From: Micromonospora zamorensis
GTDB taxonomy: Bacteria > Actinomycetota > Actinomycetes > Mycobacteriales > Micromonosporaceae
Assembly (NCBI RefSeq): GCF_900090275.1
Contig: NZ_LT607755.1
Span: 6,944,001 to 7,008,000, forward strand
DNA: 64,000 nt
Direction of reading: 5' to 3'
This document shows, in pieces, positions 33,080 to 41,298 of this stretch; within the stretch, counting starts at the first letter, position 1, and every line of letters begins with the position of its first letter. Position numbers and translations under genes: made by a program. A model generated the notes under the pieces. It worked only from the letters and a program-made list of their open reading frames with translations. It was not told the DNA's origin and made no database searches.

Positions 33080-34036
33080 ATGGCCGCAGTCGGTCGCCCC
33101 CGCAGGTCCTGCCTCGCCGTGCCGGGTTCCAGCGTCAAGATGCTCGGCAAGGCCCAGGGCCTTCCGGCCGACCAGGTCTTCCTCGACCTGGAGGACGCCG
33201 TCGCCCCGCTGGCCAAGCCGGACGCGCGCAAGAACATCGTGGCCGCGCTCAACGAGGGGGACTGGGCCGGGAAGACCCGCGTGGTCCGCGTCAACGACCT
33301 GACCACCCCGTGGACCTACCGGGACGTCATCGACGTCGTCGAGGGTGCCGGCGCGAACCTGGACTGCATCATGCTGCCGAAGGTGCAGACGGCCGCCCAG
33401 GTGCAGTGGCTGGACCTGACGCTCACCCAGATCGAGAAGACGCTCGGCCTGGAGGTCGGCCGGATCGGCATCGAGGCGCAGATCGAGAACGCCGCCGGGC
33501 TGGTCAACGTGGACGCGATCGCCGCCGCCTCGCCGCGCGTGGAGACCATCATCTTCGGCCCGGCCGACTTCATGGCGTCGATCAACATGAAGTCCCTGGT
33601 GGTCGGCGCGCTGATCCCGGACTACCCGGGCGACCCGTACCACTACATCCTCATGCGGATCCTGATGGCCGCCCGGATGCACGACAAGCAGGCCATCGAC
33701 GGCCCCTTCCTGCAAATCCGGGACGTCGACGGGTTCCGCGAGGTGGCCAAGCGCTCGGCGGCGCTGGGCTTCGACGGCAAGTGGGTGCTGCACCCGGGTC
33801 AGATCGACGCCGCCAACGAGGTCTACCAGCCGGCGCAGGCCGACTACGACCACGCCGAGCTGATCCTCGACGCGTACGAGCACTACACCTCGGAGGCCGG
33901 CGGCAAGCTGGGCGCCGTGATGCTCGGCGACGAGATGATCGATGAGGCGTCCCGCAAGATGGCGCTCGTGGTCGCCGCGAAGGGCCGGGCCGCCGGAATG
34001 AGCCGTACCTCGTCGTTCACCCCACCGGCCGAATGA
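33080..34036 (+). CDS. CitE-like malyl-CoA / beta-methylmalyl-CoA lyase
   Basis: A 318-aa HpcH/HpaI-CitE family protein. The Mg2+/acyl-CoA residues are seen in VFLDLEDAVAP, GIEAQIENAAGL and IIFGPADFMASI. In the ethylmalonyl-CoA pathway this enzyme cleaves methylmalyl-CoA to glyoxylate and propionyl-CoA. The assignment is strengthened by an acyl-CoA dehydrogenase (36373) and a MaoC hydratase (42210) of the types that sit beside it in Streptomyces. AAGGAG lies 8 nt before ATG 33080; the frame opens at 32987 but without support. Confidence 0.88.
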   Translation: MAAVGRPRRSCLAVPGSSVKMLGKAQGLPADQVFLDLEDAVAPLAKPDARKNIVAALNEGDWAGKTRVVRVNDLTTPWTYRDVIDVVEGAGANLDCIMLPKVQTAAQVQWLDLTLTQIEKTLGLEVGRIGIEAQIENAAGLVNVDAIAAASPRVETIIFGPADFMASINMKSLVVGALIPDYPGDPYHYILMRILMAARMHDKQAIDGPFLQIRDVDGFREVAKRSAALGFDGKWVLHPGQIDAANEVYQPAQADYDHAELILDAYEHYTSEAGGKLGAVMLGDEMIDEASRKMALVVAAKGRAAGMSRTSSFTPPAE

Positions 34037-34042
34037 ACCGCC

Positions 34043-34075
34043 GAGCCGCCCCCGGGTCGCACCCGGGGGCGGCTC
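34043..34075. terminator. Bidirectional terminator
   Basis: A perfect 15-bp stem (34043-34057 with 34061-34075) around a CGC loop lies between the convergent CitE-like and DUF4190 genes. Confidence 0.9.
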
Positions 34076-34082
34076 GCCGAAC

Positions 34083-34637
34083 TCAGTAGTTGCCGCTCTC
34101 GTAGCTGGACGTGTCCTGGTTCGCGGCCCAGACGATGAAAATCACGATGACGATGGTGGCCAGCACCGCCAGCGCGGTGGCGACCCAGCCGACGATGATG
34201 CCGGCGGTGGCGAAGCCCTCGCCGCCCTCACCACGCTCCTTGATCTGCTTACGGGACACGTGGCCGAGGATCGCGCCGATCGCGCCGATGTAGCCACCGA
34301 GGCCGTACGCGCAGAGGCCGAGGGCGCCGATGATCGAGACGACCATCGCGGCGATGGCCAGGCCGTTCTGCTTCGGTGCGGGCGGGTACCCGTAACCCGG
34401 GTAGCCAGGCGGCGGGTAACCGGGCGTGGCCGCGTACGGGCCGGGCTGGGTCGGTATCTGCGGCGCGCCGCCCGCGTACGGACTGGTCGGCGCGTACGGG
34501 TCGGTCGGCGCGTATGGGTTGACTTCGATCGGCTGGGTGGGTGCCGGTTGACTGCTCACCGGGAGGGTGGGGTCACCGGACTGCTGTCCCGACCACGCCG
34601 GGTCGTGCCAGCCGCCAGAGGGCGGGGGGTTGGTCAT
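34083..34637 (-). CDS. DUF4190 membrane protein, copy 1
   Basis: A 184-aa protein with a Pro/Tyr/Gly-rich cytoplasmic N-terminus (repeats like DPYAPTSPYAG, PGYPPPGYPGYGY) and two transmembrane helices enclosing the DUF4190 signature GAILGHVSRKQIKERGEGG. Function unknown; such proteins are common at actinobacterial membranes. A paralogue with the same architecture lies 1.6 kb away (35686), with an SDR gene on the other strand between them. Confidence 0.88.
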   Translation of the reverse strand: MTNPPPSGGWHDPAWSGQQSGDPTLPVSSQPAPTQPIEVNPYAPTDPYAPTSPYAGGAPQIPTQPGPYAATPGYPPPGYPGYGYPPAPKQNGLAIAAMVVSIIGALGLCAYGLGGYIGAIGAILGHVSRKQIKERGEGGEGFATAGIIVGWVATALAVLATIVIVIFIVWAANQDTSSYESGNY

Positions 34638-34754
34638 GCGATCTCTCCGTCAGGTCGGGTGCGCCGTCAGGGTAGCCAGGGGTGACCAAAACCGTTGACC
34701 CCGCTCCCGGGTGCCGCGTTGCTTCGAGCCGGTCGTAACGGGCAGGATCTCGAC

Positions 34755-35660
34755 ATGGCATTCGACGCGCGCGCCGCGGACCGCTCCGGCAGCCGACCCA
34801 GACGGGACGTCAGCCGCCCGGGCGGGGCCCGACGTGCCCGCGCGGCCGCGCCGGCAGGCGGCCCCGGCCCCGACGAGCCGGTCGCGCTGGCCGACCCGGT
34901 GACCATGCGGCTCGATGGGCGGGTCGCCCTGGTGACCGGCGCGGGCAGCCCGGACGGCATCGGGTACGCGACCGCGCGCCGACTCGCCGACCTGGGTGCC
35001 CGGGTGGCCATCGTCTCCACCACCCGGCGCATCCACGAACGCGCTGGCGAGCTGGGGGTGACCGGCTTCGTCGCGGACCTGACCGACGAGTCGGAGGTCG
35101 GCGCGCTGGCCGACGCGGTCGCCGAGCAGTTGGGCGACGTCGAGGTGCTGGTCAACAATGCCGGCCTGGCCAGCCGGGCCAGCCAGGGAGTGCTGCGGCC
35201 GGTCGCGCAGCTGACCTACGACGAGTGGCGCGGCGAGATCGACCGCAACCTGTCCACGGCGTTCCTGTGCAGTCGGGCGTTCATCGGGGGGATGGCCGAG
35301 CGGGGCTGGGGTCGGATCGTCAACCTGTCGGCCACCGCCGGCCCCGTCAACGCGCTGCCCACCGAGGCCGCGTACGCCGCGGCGAAGGCCGGCGTCGTCG
35401 GGCTGACCCGGGCGTTGGCGATGGAGATGATCGCCGACGGCGTGACCGTTAACGCGGTCGCACCGGGCACCATCTACACCGCCGCGTCCACGATGGCCGA
35501 GATCAAGCAGGGGCTCGGCACCCCGGTCGGTCGACCGGGCACTCCGGACGAGGTCGCGGCGGCGATCAGCTTCCTCTGCTCGCCGGCCGCCTCGTACATC
35601 ACCGGCCAGATGCTGGTGGTGGACGGCGGCAACAGCGTCCGCGAGGCCCGGTTCCGCTGA
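34755..35660 (+). CDS. SDR-family oxidoreductase (FabG-like)
   Basis: A classical [21 protein letters not shown] (cofactor), [10 protein letters not shown], Ser in [17 protein letters not shown] (YxxxK) and a C-terminal GQMLVVDGG. From ATG 34755 it is 301 aa with an Arg/Ala/Pro-rich 50-residue extension of doubtful reality; ATG 34905 would give the standard 251 aa. GGCAGGAT ends 6 nt before 34755, the only support for the longer form. It probably reduces a 3-oxoacyl or similar ketone. It sits between the twin DUF4190 genes. Confidence 0.85.
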   Translation: MAFDARAADRSGSRPRRDVSRPGGARRARAAAPAGGPGPDEPVALADPVTMRLDGRVALVTGAGSPDGIGYATARRLADLGARVAIVSTTRRIHERAGELGVTGFVADLTDESEVGALADAVAEQLGDVEVLVNNAGLASRASQGVLRPVAQLTYDEWRGEIDRNLSTAFLCSRAFIGGMAERGWGRIVNLSATAGPVNALPTEAAYAAAKAGVVGLTRALAMEMIADGVTVNAVAPGTIYTAASTMAEIKQGLGTPVGRPGTPDEVAAAISFLCSPAASYITGQMLVVDGGNSVREARFR

Positions 35661-35685
35661 CCGGCGGCCTGAGTGTGGCCGGCGG

Positions 35686-36195
35686 TCAGTAGCCGCCGCT
35701 GTCGCCGGTGTTGCCCAGGGCCACGAGGGCCAGCCAGCCGCAGCACGCCAGCAGGGTGAGCCCGGTGAAGACGTAGCCGAGGATCAGCCCCCAGGTGGCG
35801 AGCTGGCCACCCTCCTCGCCGCTGGTGCGGATCTGCCGCTTGGCCACGTGGCCGAGGACGGCACCGGCCGGCGGAAAGGCGAAGGCGAACACCAGCGACA
35901 GGATCGCCAGCACGTTGGTGCCCCGACCCGGCCCGGACGGCGGCGGGCCGTACTGACCGTAGGGGCCCTGCGGGGGGTACGGCGGCTGCTGACTCCAGTG
36001 CCCCGACTGGTGCGGCCCCTGCTGCCCGTACGGCGACGGATCGTCCGCAGGGGGCCCGTACGGTGAGCGTTCCGCCGGCAGCTCGAACGCCGGCTGGTCC
36101 GGTTGTGGCGCGTACGGCGACTGGTCCCGGGGCGGCTCGTAGGGTGACGGTGGCTGCTCGTCTGACGGTGGTCCCGACGGCGGTGGGTAGCTCAC
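35686..36195 (-). CDS. DUF4190 membrane protein, copy 2
   Basis: A 169-aa protein with a Pro/Tyr/Gln-rich N-terminus (SPYGPPADDPSPYGQQG) and two helices around GAVLGHVAKRQIRTSGEEG. It is clearly a paralogue of the protein encoded at 34083. Function unknown. It is divergent from the acyl-CoA dehydrogenase, 177 bp apart. Confidence 0.87.
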   Translation of the reverse strand: MSYPPPSGPPSDEQPPSPYEPPRDQSPYAPQPDQPAFELPAERSPYGPPADDPSPYGQQGPHQSGHWSQQPPYPPQGPYGQYGPPPSGPGRGTNVLAILSLVFAFAFPPAGAVLGHVAKRQIRTSGEEGGQLATWGLILGYVFTGLTLLACCGWLALVALGNTGDSGGY

Positions 36196-36318
36196 AGCTG
36201 TCCTCCTCCTGCCGGTGCCGGAAAAGTCCCTCTTGCCGGACGCTACCCGCAGCGGTGAACCTTTTCACAGCGGTTGTGTGGACTGGTCACCTTGGCCTCT
36301 TCGGCTCCGGAGACCGAT

Positions 36319-36336
36319 ACTGACCCAGCGTTCAGT
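36319..36336. promoter_or_regulatory. Candidate TetR-type operator before the acyl-CoA dehydrogenase
   Basis: ACTGACC-CAGC-GTTCAGT is an inverted repeat with 6 of 7 arm positions matching, 37 bp before the ATG. It resembles operators of TetR-family fatty-acid-catabolism repressors; no such regulator is in the window. Confidence 0.35.
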
Positions 36337-36372
36337 TACCCACGAGTAGTGCGCGGATCCCCGGAGGCTGTG

Positions 36373-37569
36373 ATGGCTCGACTCGCCCAGACGCCCGGCC
36401 TGACCGATGTGCAACAGTCGATCCTGGAGACCGTTCGGGACTTCGCCGACAAGGAGATCATTCCGCACGCCCAGCGGCTGGAGCACGCCGACGAGTACCC
36501 CACCGACATCCTCGACGGCATGCGTGAGATGGGCCTGTTCGGCCTCACCATCGACGAGGAGTTCGGCGGCCTGGGCGAGTCGCTGCTGACCTACGCGCTG
36601 GTGGTGGAGCAACTGTCCCGGGGATGGATGTCGATCTCCGGCATCGTCAACACCCACTTCATCGTGGCGTACCTGATCTCCCAGCACGGCTCGGCCGAGC
36701 AGAAGGCCCGCCTCCTGCCGAAGATGGCCACTGGCGAGGTGCGCGGAGCGTTCTCCATGTCCGAGCCGGAGACCGGCTCCGACGTCTCGGCGATCAAGTC
36801 CCGGGCTGTCCGCGACGGCGACAACTACGTGCTCAACGGCCAGAAGATGTGGCTGACCAACGGGGCGTACTCCTCGGTGGTGGCCACCCTGGTCAAGACC
36901 GACACCGGCGCCGAGTCGGTCTACGGCAACATGAGCACCTTCCTGCTGGAGAAGGAGCCGGGCTTCGGCGAGACCGCCCCCGGCCTCACCATCCCCGGCA
37001 AGATCGAAAAGATGGGCTACAAGGGCGTCGAGACCACCGAGATGGTCCTCGACGGGGTGACAGTGCCCGACTCCGCGATCCTCGGTGGCGCCGACAAGGT
37101 GGGCCGAGGCTTCTACCAGATGATGGACGGCATCGAGGTGGGCCGGGTCAACGTGGCCGCCCGCGCCTGCGGCATCTCCATCCGCGCCTTCGAGCTGGCG
37201 GTCAGCTACGCCCAGCAGCGCAAGACGTTCGGCCAGCCGCTCGCCAAGCACCAGGCGATCGCCTTCAAGCTCGCCGAGATGGGTACGAAGATCGAGGCCT
37301 CGCACGCCCTCATGGTCAACGCCGCACGCCTCAAGGACGCCGGCCAGCGCAACGACGTCGAGGCCGGAATGGCCAAGCTGCTCGCCTCCGAATACTGCGC
37401 CGAGGTCGTCCAGGAGGCGTTCCGCATCCACGGCGGCTACGGCTACTCCAAGGAGTACGAGATCGAGCGGCTGATGCGGGAGGCCCCGTTCCTGCTCATC
37501 GGCGAGGGCACCTCGGAGATCCAGAAGACCATCATCTCCCGCGGCCTGCTCAAGGAGTACAAGCTCTGA
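36373..37569 (+). CDS. Acyl-CoA dehydrogenase (ethylmalonyl-CoA-pathway type)
   Basis: A 398-aa FAD-dependent dehydrogenase. Signatures include AFSMSEPETGSDVSAIKS, KMWLTNGAY, AYAQQRKTFG-like SYAQQRKTFGQP and, near the end, the catalytic-region RIHGGYGYSKEYEIERLMRE with GEGTSEIQK. The N-terminal MARLAQTPGLTDVQQ closely resembles my memory of the Streptomyces enzyme encoded with ccr, meaA, CitE and MaoC genes, so methylsuccinyl-CoA dehydrogenation is plausible. GGAGG lies 5 nt before ATG 36373. A general short-chain acyl-CoA dehydrogenase is the alternative. Confidence 0.9.
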   Translation: MARLAQTPGLTDVQQSILETVRDFADKEIIPHAQRLEHADEYPTDILDGMREMGLFGLTIDEEFGGLGESLLTYALVVEQLSRGWMSISGIVNTHFIVAYLISQHGSAEQKARLLPKMATGEVRGAFSMSEPETGSDVSAIKSRAVRDGDNYVLNGQKMWLTNGAYSSVVATLVKTDTGAESVYGNMSTFLLEKEPGFGETAPGLTIPGKIEKMGYKGVETTEMVLDGVTVPDSAILGGADKVGRGFYQMMDGIEVGRVNVAARACGISIRAFELAVSYAQQRKTFGQPLAKHQAIAFKLAEMGTKIEASHALMVNAARLKDAGQRNDVEAGMAKLLASEYCAEVVQEAFRIHGGYGYSKEYEIERLMREAPFLLIGEGTSEIQKTIISRGLLKEYKL

Positions 37570-37626
37570 CCCGCGCCTGCTGATCGGTTGCCCGTCGCTC
37601 GGTCGGTCTGTCCGTGCCTTCGGTCA

Positions 37627-37676
37627 AGAGCGTGATGACTGTGAGGCATCAATATGACTCAGAGGCATCACGCTCT
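37627..37676. repeat. Composite inverted/direct repeat
   Basis: Outer arms AGAGCGTGATG (37627-37637) and CATCACGCTCT (37666-37676) pair perfectly. Inside are two direct copies of ATGACTnnGAGGCATCA (37635-37651 and 37654-37670; 15 of 17 identical) with a 19-bp period. It lies in the 238 bp between convergent genes and is relatively AT-rich. The layout resembles a dispersed mobile or regulatory repeat. Confidence 0.7.
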
Positions 37677-37807
37677 CCGCCGAGGCCGTCCGCGCCGACG
37701 GACGCCTCGCTCTGCTGCTCGCCAGCTCTCTGGTCAGGCCCTGCGGACCGCCAGGACCAACCCACGAAGCTGGCACCACAACTCCATGATCGCGGGAGCG
37801 GGGTGGG

Positions 37808-38215
37808 TCAGCCGAGGCGGGTGAGGCCGGCGGCGGCGCGTTCGACGATGAGGCAGCGGTCTTCCACGTAGTCCATGCCAGCCTCCTCGGCGATCCGCCG
37901 CGCCTCGGCCGAGACGATGCCCAGTTGCAGCCAGACCGCAGGGGCACCAATGGCCGCCGCGTCCCGGACCACCTGCACGGCGTCGGCCGCCGGCCGGAAC
38001 ACGTCCACCAGGTCGACCGGGTGCGGGATGTCAGCCAGCGACTTGTACGCCCGTTCCCCGAACAGTTCGTCGACGGTCGGGTTGACCGGGATGATGCGCC
38101 AGCCGTGCTGCTGCATCTGCAACGGCACGCCGTGCGCGGCCTTCAACGGGTCGCGGGACGCACCCACGACGGCGATCACGGCGGAGTCGGCGAGGATCTG
38201 CGAAGCGGTACGCAC
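37808..38215 (-). CDS. CoA-binding domain protein (YccU-like)
   Basis: A 135-aa Rossmann-type CoA-binding protein: AVIAVVGASRDPLKAAHGV at the nucleotide site, IIPVNPTVDELFGE and VDLVDVFRP are hallmark strands. Function unknown across the family; CoA binding is structural knowledge. It starts at GTG 38215 with TACAGT ending 6 nt before it. Confidence 0.9.
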   Translation of the reverse strand: MRTASQILADSAVIAVVGASRDPLKAAHGVPLQMQQHGWRIIPVNPTVDELFGERAYKSLADIPHPVDLVDVFRPAADAVQVVRDAAAIGAPAVWLQLGIVSAEARRIAEEAGMDYVEDRCLIVERAAAGLTRLG

Positions 38216-38221
38216 CCGCCG

Positions 38222-38227
38222 ACTGTA
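38222..38227 (-). promoter_or_regulatory. -10-like TACAGT of the CoA-binding protein gene
   Basis: TACAGT on the minus strand ends 6 nt before GTG 38215 and lies only 12 bp past the end of the radical SAM gene. Confidence 0.5.
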
Positions 38228-38239
38228 GCTCTGAGCCGA

Positions 38240-39286
38240 CTAGAGCAGAGTCAACTGCTCCGCAGCCGGCGGTGGCGGCGGCTCGGGCAGGCTGCGGTTG
38301 TCGCCCCGCTCGCCGCGGTGCAGCCCATGCCGGCGTGCCGCGATCCGCACCCGGGCGGTCAACTCCCGCTGGTACGCCTGCGGGGCGTACGCACCGGCCC
38401 GGTAGAGCTCGCGATAGCGGGGCACGAGGTGCGGGTGCTCCCGGGCGAGCCAGTGCGCGTACCACTCCCGAGCGCCGGAACGCAGGTGCAGGGGCAGGGC
38501 GGTCACGCTGGTAGCGCCGGCTGCGGCGATCGCCGACACGGTGGCGTCGATCGACTCGTCGCTGTCGCTGAGGCCAGGCAGGATCGGGGCCATCAGCACC
38601 CCGACGGAGAAGCCGGCGTCGGCGAGCGCCCGGACCGCGTCCAGCCGGCGGTGAGGATGCGGCGTGCCCGGCTCGACGGAACGCCAGAGCTGCTCGTCGA
38701 CGAACCCCACTGAGAAGGAGATGCCCACCGTGGTGACCTCTGCGGCCTGACGCAGCAGGGGCAGGTCGCGAAGGATCAGCGTGCCCTTGGTGAGGATCGA
38801 GAACGGGTTGGCGAAGTCCCGCAGGGCCGCGATGATCTGCGGCATCAGCCGGTAGCGGCCCTCGGCCCGCTGGTAGCAGTCGACGTTGGTGCCCATCGCC
38901 ACGTGCGCGCCCCGCCACTTCGGCGCGGCCAACTCGCGCCGGACCAGCTCACCGGCGTTGACCTTGACGATCACCTTCCGGTCGAAGTCCGCACCGGCAT
39001 CGAGATCGAGATAAGTGTGAGTATTTCTCGCGAAGCAGTAAACACAAGCATGAGAACAGCCACGGTACGGGTTGATGGTCCACTCGAACGGGACGCGGGA
39101 CTGCCCGGGCACGCGGTTGAGGATGGACTTGGCCTGCACCTCGTAGAAGGTCATCCCGGCGAACTCGGGGGTGTCGAAGGTGCGGGCAATGGCGCCGGGC
39201 AGCGCCAGCGGCAGGGGTGGCGTCGCTGGCGCTGCCCGCTCGGGGTCTCCCTCGACCGGGGGAGCGGTGAGGTTGTCCCAGCGCAT
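38240..39286 (-). CDS. Radical SAM protein, Rv2578c family
   Basis: A 348-aa protein of the Rv2578c / spore-photoproduct-lyase-like radical SAM group. The cluster motif CxxxCxxC is GCSHACVYC (Cys77, Cys81, Cys84), followed by FARNTHTYLD, then VAMGTNVDCYQRAE and ISFSVGFVDEQLW. Its reaction is unknown. ATG 39286 starts the recognisable protein; the frame runs far upstream (to 40414) without support. Codons for residues 77-98 use A/T at the third position to a degree not seen elsewhere in the window (see finding). Confidence 0.92.
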   Translation of the reverse strand: MRWDNLTAPPVEGDPERAAPATPPLPLALPGAIARTFDTPEFAGMTFYEVQAKSILNRVPGQSRVPFEWTINPYRGCSHACVYCFARNTHTYLDLDAGADFDRKVIVKVNAGELVRRELAAPKWRGAHVAMGTNVDCYQRAEGRYRLMPQIIAALRDFANPFSILTKGTLILRDLPLLRQAAEVTTVGISFSVGFVDEQLWRSVEPGTPHPHRRLDAVRALADAGFSVGVLMAPILPGLSDSDESIDATVSAIAAAGATSVTALPLHLRSGAREWYAHWLAREHPHLVPRYRELYRAGAYAPQAYQRELTARVRIAARRHGLHRGERGDNRSLPEPPPPPAAEQLTLL

Positions 39287-39379
39287 GGCCACTATTCGAA
39301 CACGCGTACGAGTGGAGTGCAAGTGACCCGCCGTACACCGGTGGTCGTTCGGGTGGTCGGAGAGGGGAGGATGGACAGC

Positions 39380-39799
39380 ATGGAGACGTCGACCTTCGTC
39401 TACGACGGGGACTGCGCGTTCTGCACGCAGTGCGCCGAGTTCATTGCGCGCCGGATCCCCACTGGTGCGCGGGTGGTGCCCTGGCAGTTCACCGACCTGG
39501 ACGCGCTCGGTCTGACCGTGGCCGAGTGCGAGGAGGCGGTGCAGTGGGTCGGGGCGGACGGCGCACGTGCCGCCGGTCCGGATGCCATCGCGAAGCTGCT
39601 CGCCGACAGTGGCCCGGTCTGGCGGGTCGCCGGGGCGGGCCTGCGGTTCCCGCCGGTGCGCGCCGGGGCCTGGCCGGTGTACCGCTGGGTGGCGCGCAAC
39701 CGGCACCGCCTGCCGGGCGGCACGGCGGCCTGCGCACTGCCGCAGGAGGCCCGTGAACGGCTCTACGGCCCGGCGGGGCGCCCGACGACCGGGGCCTGA
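39380..39799 (+). CDS. DCC-family (DUF393) thiol-disulfide oxidoreductase-like protein
   Basis: A 139-aa thioredoxin-like protein with the DCC motif FVYDGDCAFCTQCAEF near its N-terminus. The C-terminal half contains VYRWVARNRHRLPGG, typical of the family. ATG 39380 has GGGGAGG 9 nt upstream; ATG 39371 is too close to it. It is convergent with, and overlaps by 37 bp, an HTTM gene. DCC and HTTM domains commonly occur together, sometimes fused, which supports a joint role at the membrane. Confidence 0.87.
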   Translation: METSTFVYDGDCAFCTQCAEFIARRIPTGARVVPWQFTDLDALGLTVAECEEAVQWVGADGARAAGPDAIAKLLADSGPVWRVAGAGLRFPPVRAGAWPVYRWVARNRHRLPGGTAACALPQEARERLYGPAGRPTTGA

Positions 39800-40710
39800 T
39801 CGCCGAGCGGTGCTGGGCCCGCGCTGGCGCCGACGGGATCCTGGTCCGGCAGTGTGTCGAGGTCCGTCGAGGTCGGTGCGGGGCTGCCACGGCCGATGAG
39901 TCGGCGGGCCCAGACCAGCGGGCGGACCCGCTCCAGCGGCAGGAAGCTGGTCATCGCGGCCAGGTGTGGCGCGAACGAGATCGTGATGGTCGCGATGGTG
40001 ACCACGTGGAACGAGTAGAAGAAGCCGACCATGGCGTGTCGCCAGCGGGGTGGCAGGAAGAAGACCACCGGGCTGAGCAGCTCGAACGCCACGATGCCGA
40101 ACTGGGCGACGATCAGCAGGTACGGCACCTGGGCGATCAGGTCCGCCAGGTCCGTGCCGCGCCGGATGATCGCGCGGGCGAGGACCGAGCCGGTCAGCCA
40201 GTCCAGCCCGCCGAAGCGCAGCTTGGCAAAGGCGGCCAGGAAGTACGTGCAGATCACCGCGATCTGGGTGACGCGGAGGGCCCAGCCGCCAGCCTCGGTG
40301 CGGGTGGTGTCGCCGTGTCGGGCCCGGCCGGCGGTGGGCAGCACGGCCAGCGCGATGAGCAGCCCGAACCGGTCGTGGTCGACCTTCCCGTAGCTCATCG
40401 CGATGATCATCCACTCCAGGTACAGCGCGCAGACCGCCCAGCCGAGCAGGCGGGGTGCCCGGCCGGTCGCGGCGAGGAGTGCGAGCGCCAGCAACGACCA
40501 GAAGATCACCGTCACCAACGTCTCGGTTGGCGTCGGCAGGGGGAGCAGGCGGCCGATCAGGAGCGGCCGGTAGAGGTCGCCGGGCACGCTGACGCGGGTG
40601 CGCACCCAGGGGGTGAAGATCACCAGGTCGGCGGCGACGAAGAGGTAGATCACGGTCCGGAAGGCGGCCACCCGGCCCCGGGGCACGGCCTCGGTCAACC
40701 AGCGGGTCAT
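39763..40710 (-). CDS. HTTM-domain (gamma-carboxylase-like) membrane protein
   Basis: A 315-aa polytopic protein, about seven helices, with the HTTM features WMIIAMSYGKVDHDRFGLL and FAKLRFGGLDWLTG. HTTM is the transmembrane domain of vitamin K-dependent gamma-carboxylase; bacterial versions are uncharacterised. The soluble C-terminal tail is Pro/Asp-rich. Its start overlaps the preceding 146-aa gene by 4 bp (ATGA), so the two form a module with the convergent DCC gene. Confidence 0.88.
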   Translation of the reverse strand: MTRWLTEAVPRGRVAAFRTVIYLFVAADLVIFTPWVRTRVSVPGDLYRPLLIGRLLPLPTPTETLVTVIFWSLLALALLAATGRAPRLLGWAVCALYLEWMIIAMSYGKVDHDRFGLLIALAVLPTAGRARHGDTTRTEAGGWALRVTQIAVICTYFLAAFAKLRFGGLDWLTGSVLARAIIRRGTDLADLIAQVPYLLIVAQFGIVAFELLSPVVFFLPPRWRHAMVGFFYSFHVVTIATITISFAPHLAAMTSFLPLERVRPLVWARRLIGRGSPAPTSTDLDTLPDQDPVGASAGPAPLGDQAPVVGRPAGP

Positions 40711-41147
40711 CGGCTTGCCTGCCAGCGGACGACGGTCTGGTCGGTGTGCTGCCCGGTCGGTCGACCGGCGCGGATGCCGTGCCAGCGGATGACGATGCGG
40801 ACCTCGACCAGCGCTGGGGCGTCGGGGTGGCGTTCGGCGTACGCGTCGGCGACCTCGGTGAGCAGCGTCGGGTCGGCGGCGTAGCGGGCCTGCTGACCCT
40901 CGATCTCGGCGCGACGGATGCCGGTCGCGTCCTGGTTGAGGTCGATAACGGCTCCGGAGCTGTTCACCCCCTCGACGCGGGTGTCCGGTGCGGGTGCGTT
41001 CGGCGGATTCGAGGTGGAGTACATCCGGAACGGGCCGAACGGGAAGTCGTCGTCGCTGCCCCAGAAGGTGCCGACGATCAGCAGGGCGAGGCCGAGTGCG
41101 GTCGCGCCGAGCCGGGTCACGCGCCCGCGGGTGGTCAGGGTCTCCAT
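40707..41147 (-). CDS. Membrane-anchored hypothetical partner of the HTTM protein
   Basis: A 146-aa protein with one N-terminal helix (LGATALGLALLIVGTF) and an extracytoplasmic domain containing PFGPFRMYSTSNPPN and VEVRIVIRWHGI. I do not recognise the family, but this small gene is translationally coupled to the HTTM gene (4-bp overlap). ATG 41147 is chosen over 41201. It may be a substrate-presenting or assembly factor for the HTTM protein (inference). Confidence 0.7.
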   Translation of the reverse strand: METLTTRGRVTRLGATALGLALLIVGTFWGSDDDFPFGPFRMYSTSNPPNAPAPDTRVEGVNSSGAVIDLNQDATGIRRAEIEGQQARYAADPTLLTEVADAYAERHPDAPALVEVRIVIRWHGIRAGRPTGQHTDQTVVRWQASR

Positions 41148-41251
41148 CGGGTCGTGACGATACGGGATGTACCGGCTGCCCCGGGTCCCACCGACGGTCA
41201 CTCCGGCCTGCCCAGGAAGGTGATCATGTGCGCGCCTCCGGATAACGACGA

Positions 41252-41278
41252 AGGCCGGGCCCGAACCGGGCCCGGCCT
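41252..41278 (-). terminator. trxA terminator
   Basis: AGGCCGGGCCCG (41252-41263) pairs perfectly with 41267-41278 around an AAC loop, 20 bp past the trxA stop. Confidence 0.85.
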
Positions 41279-41298
41279 CGCGTGTCGCCGTCGGCGAC

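Noticed and set aside
38240..40414. A 724-residue frame extending the radical SAM protein upstream
   Set aside because: The extension overlaps the DCC and HTTM genes and is Arg/Pro-rich noise; homology begins at ATG 39286.
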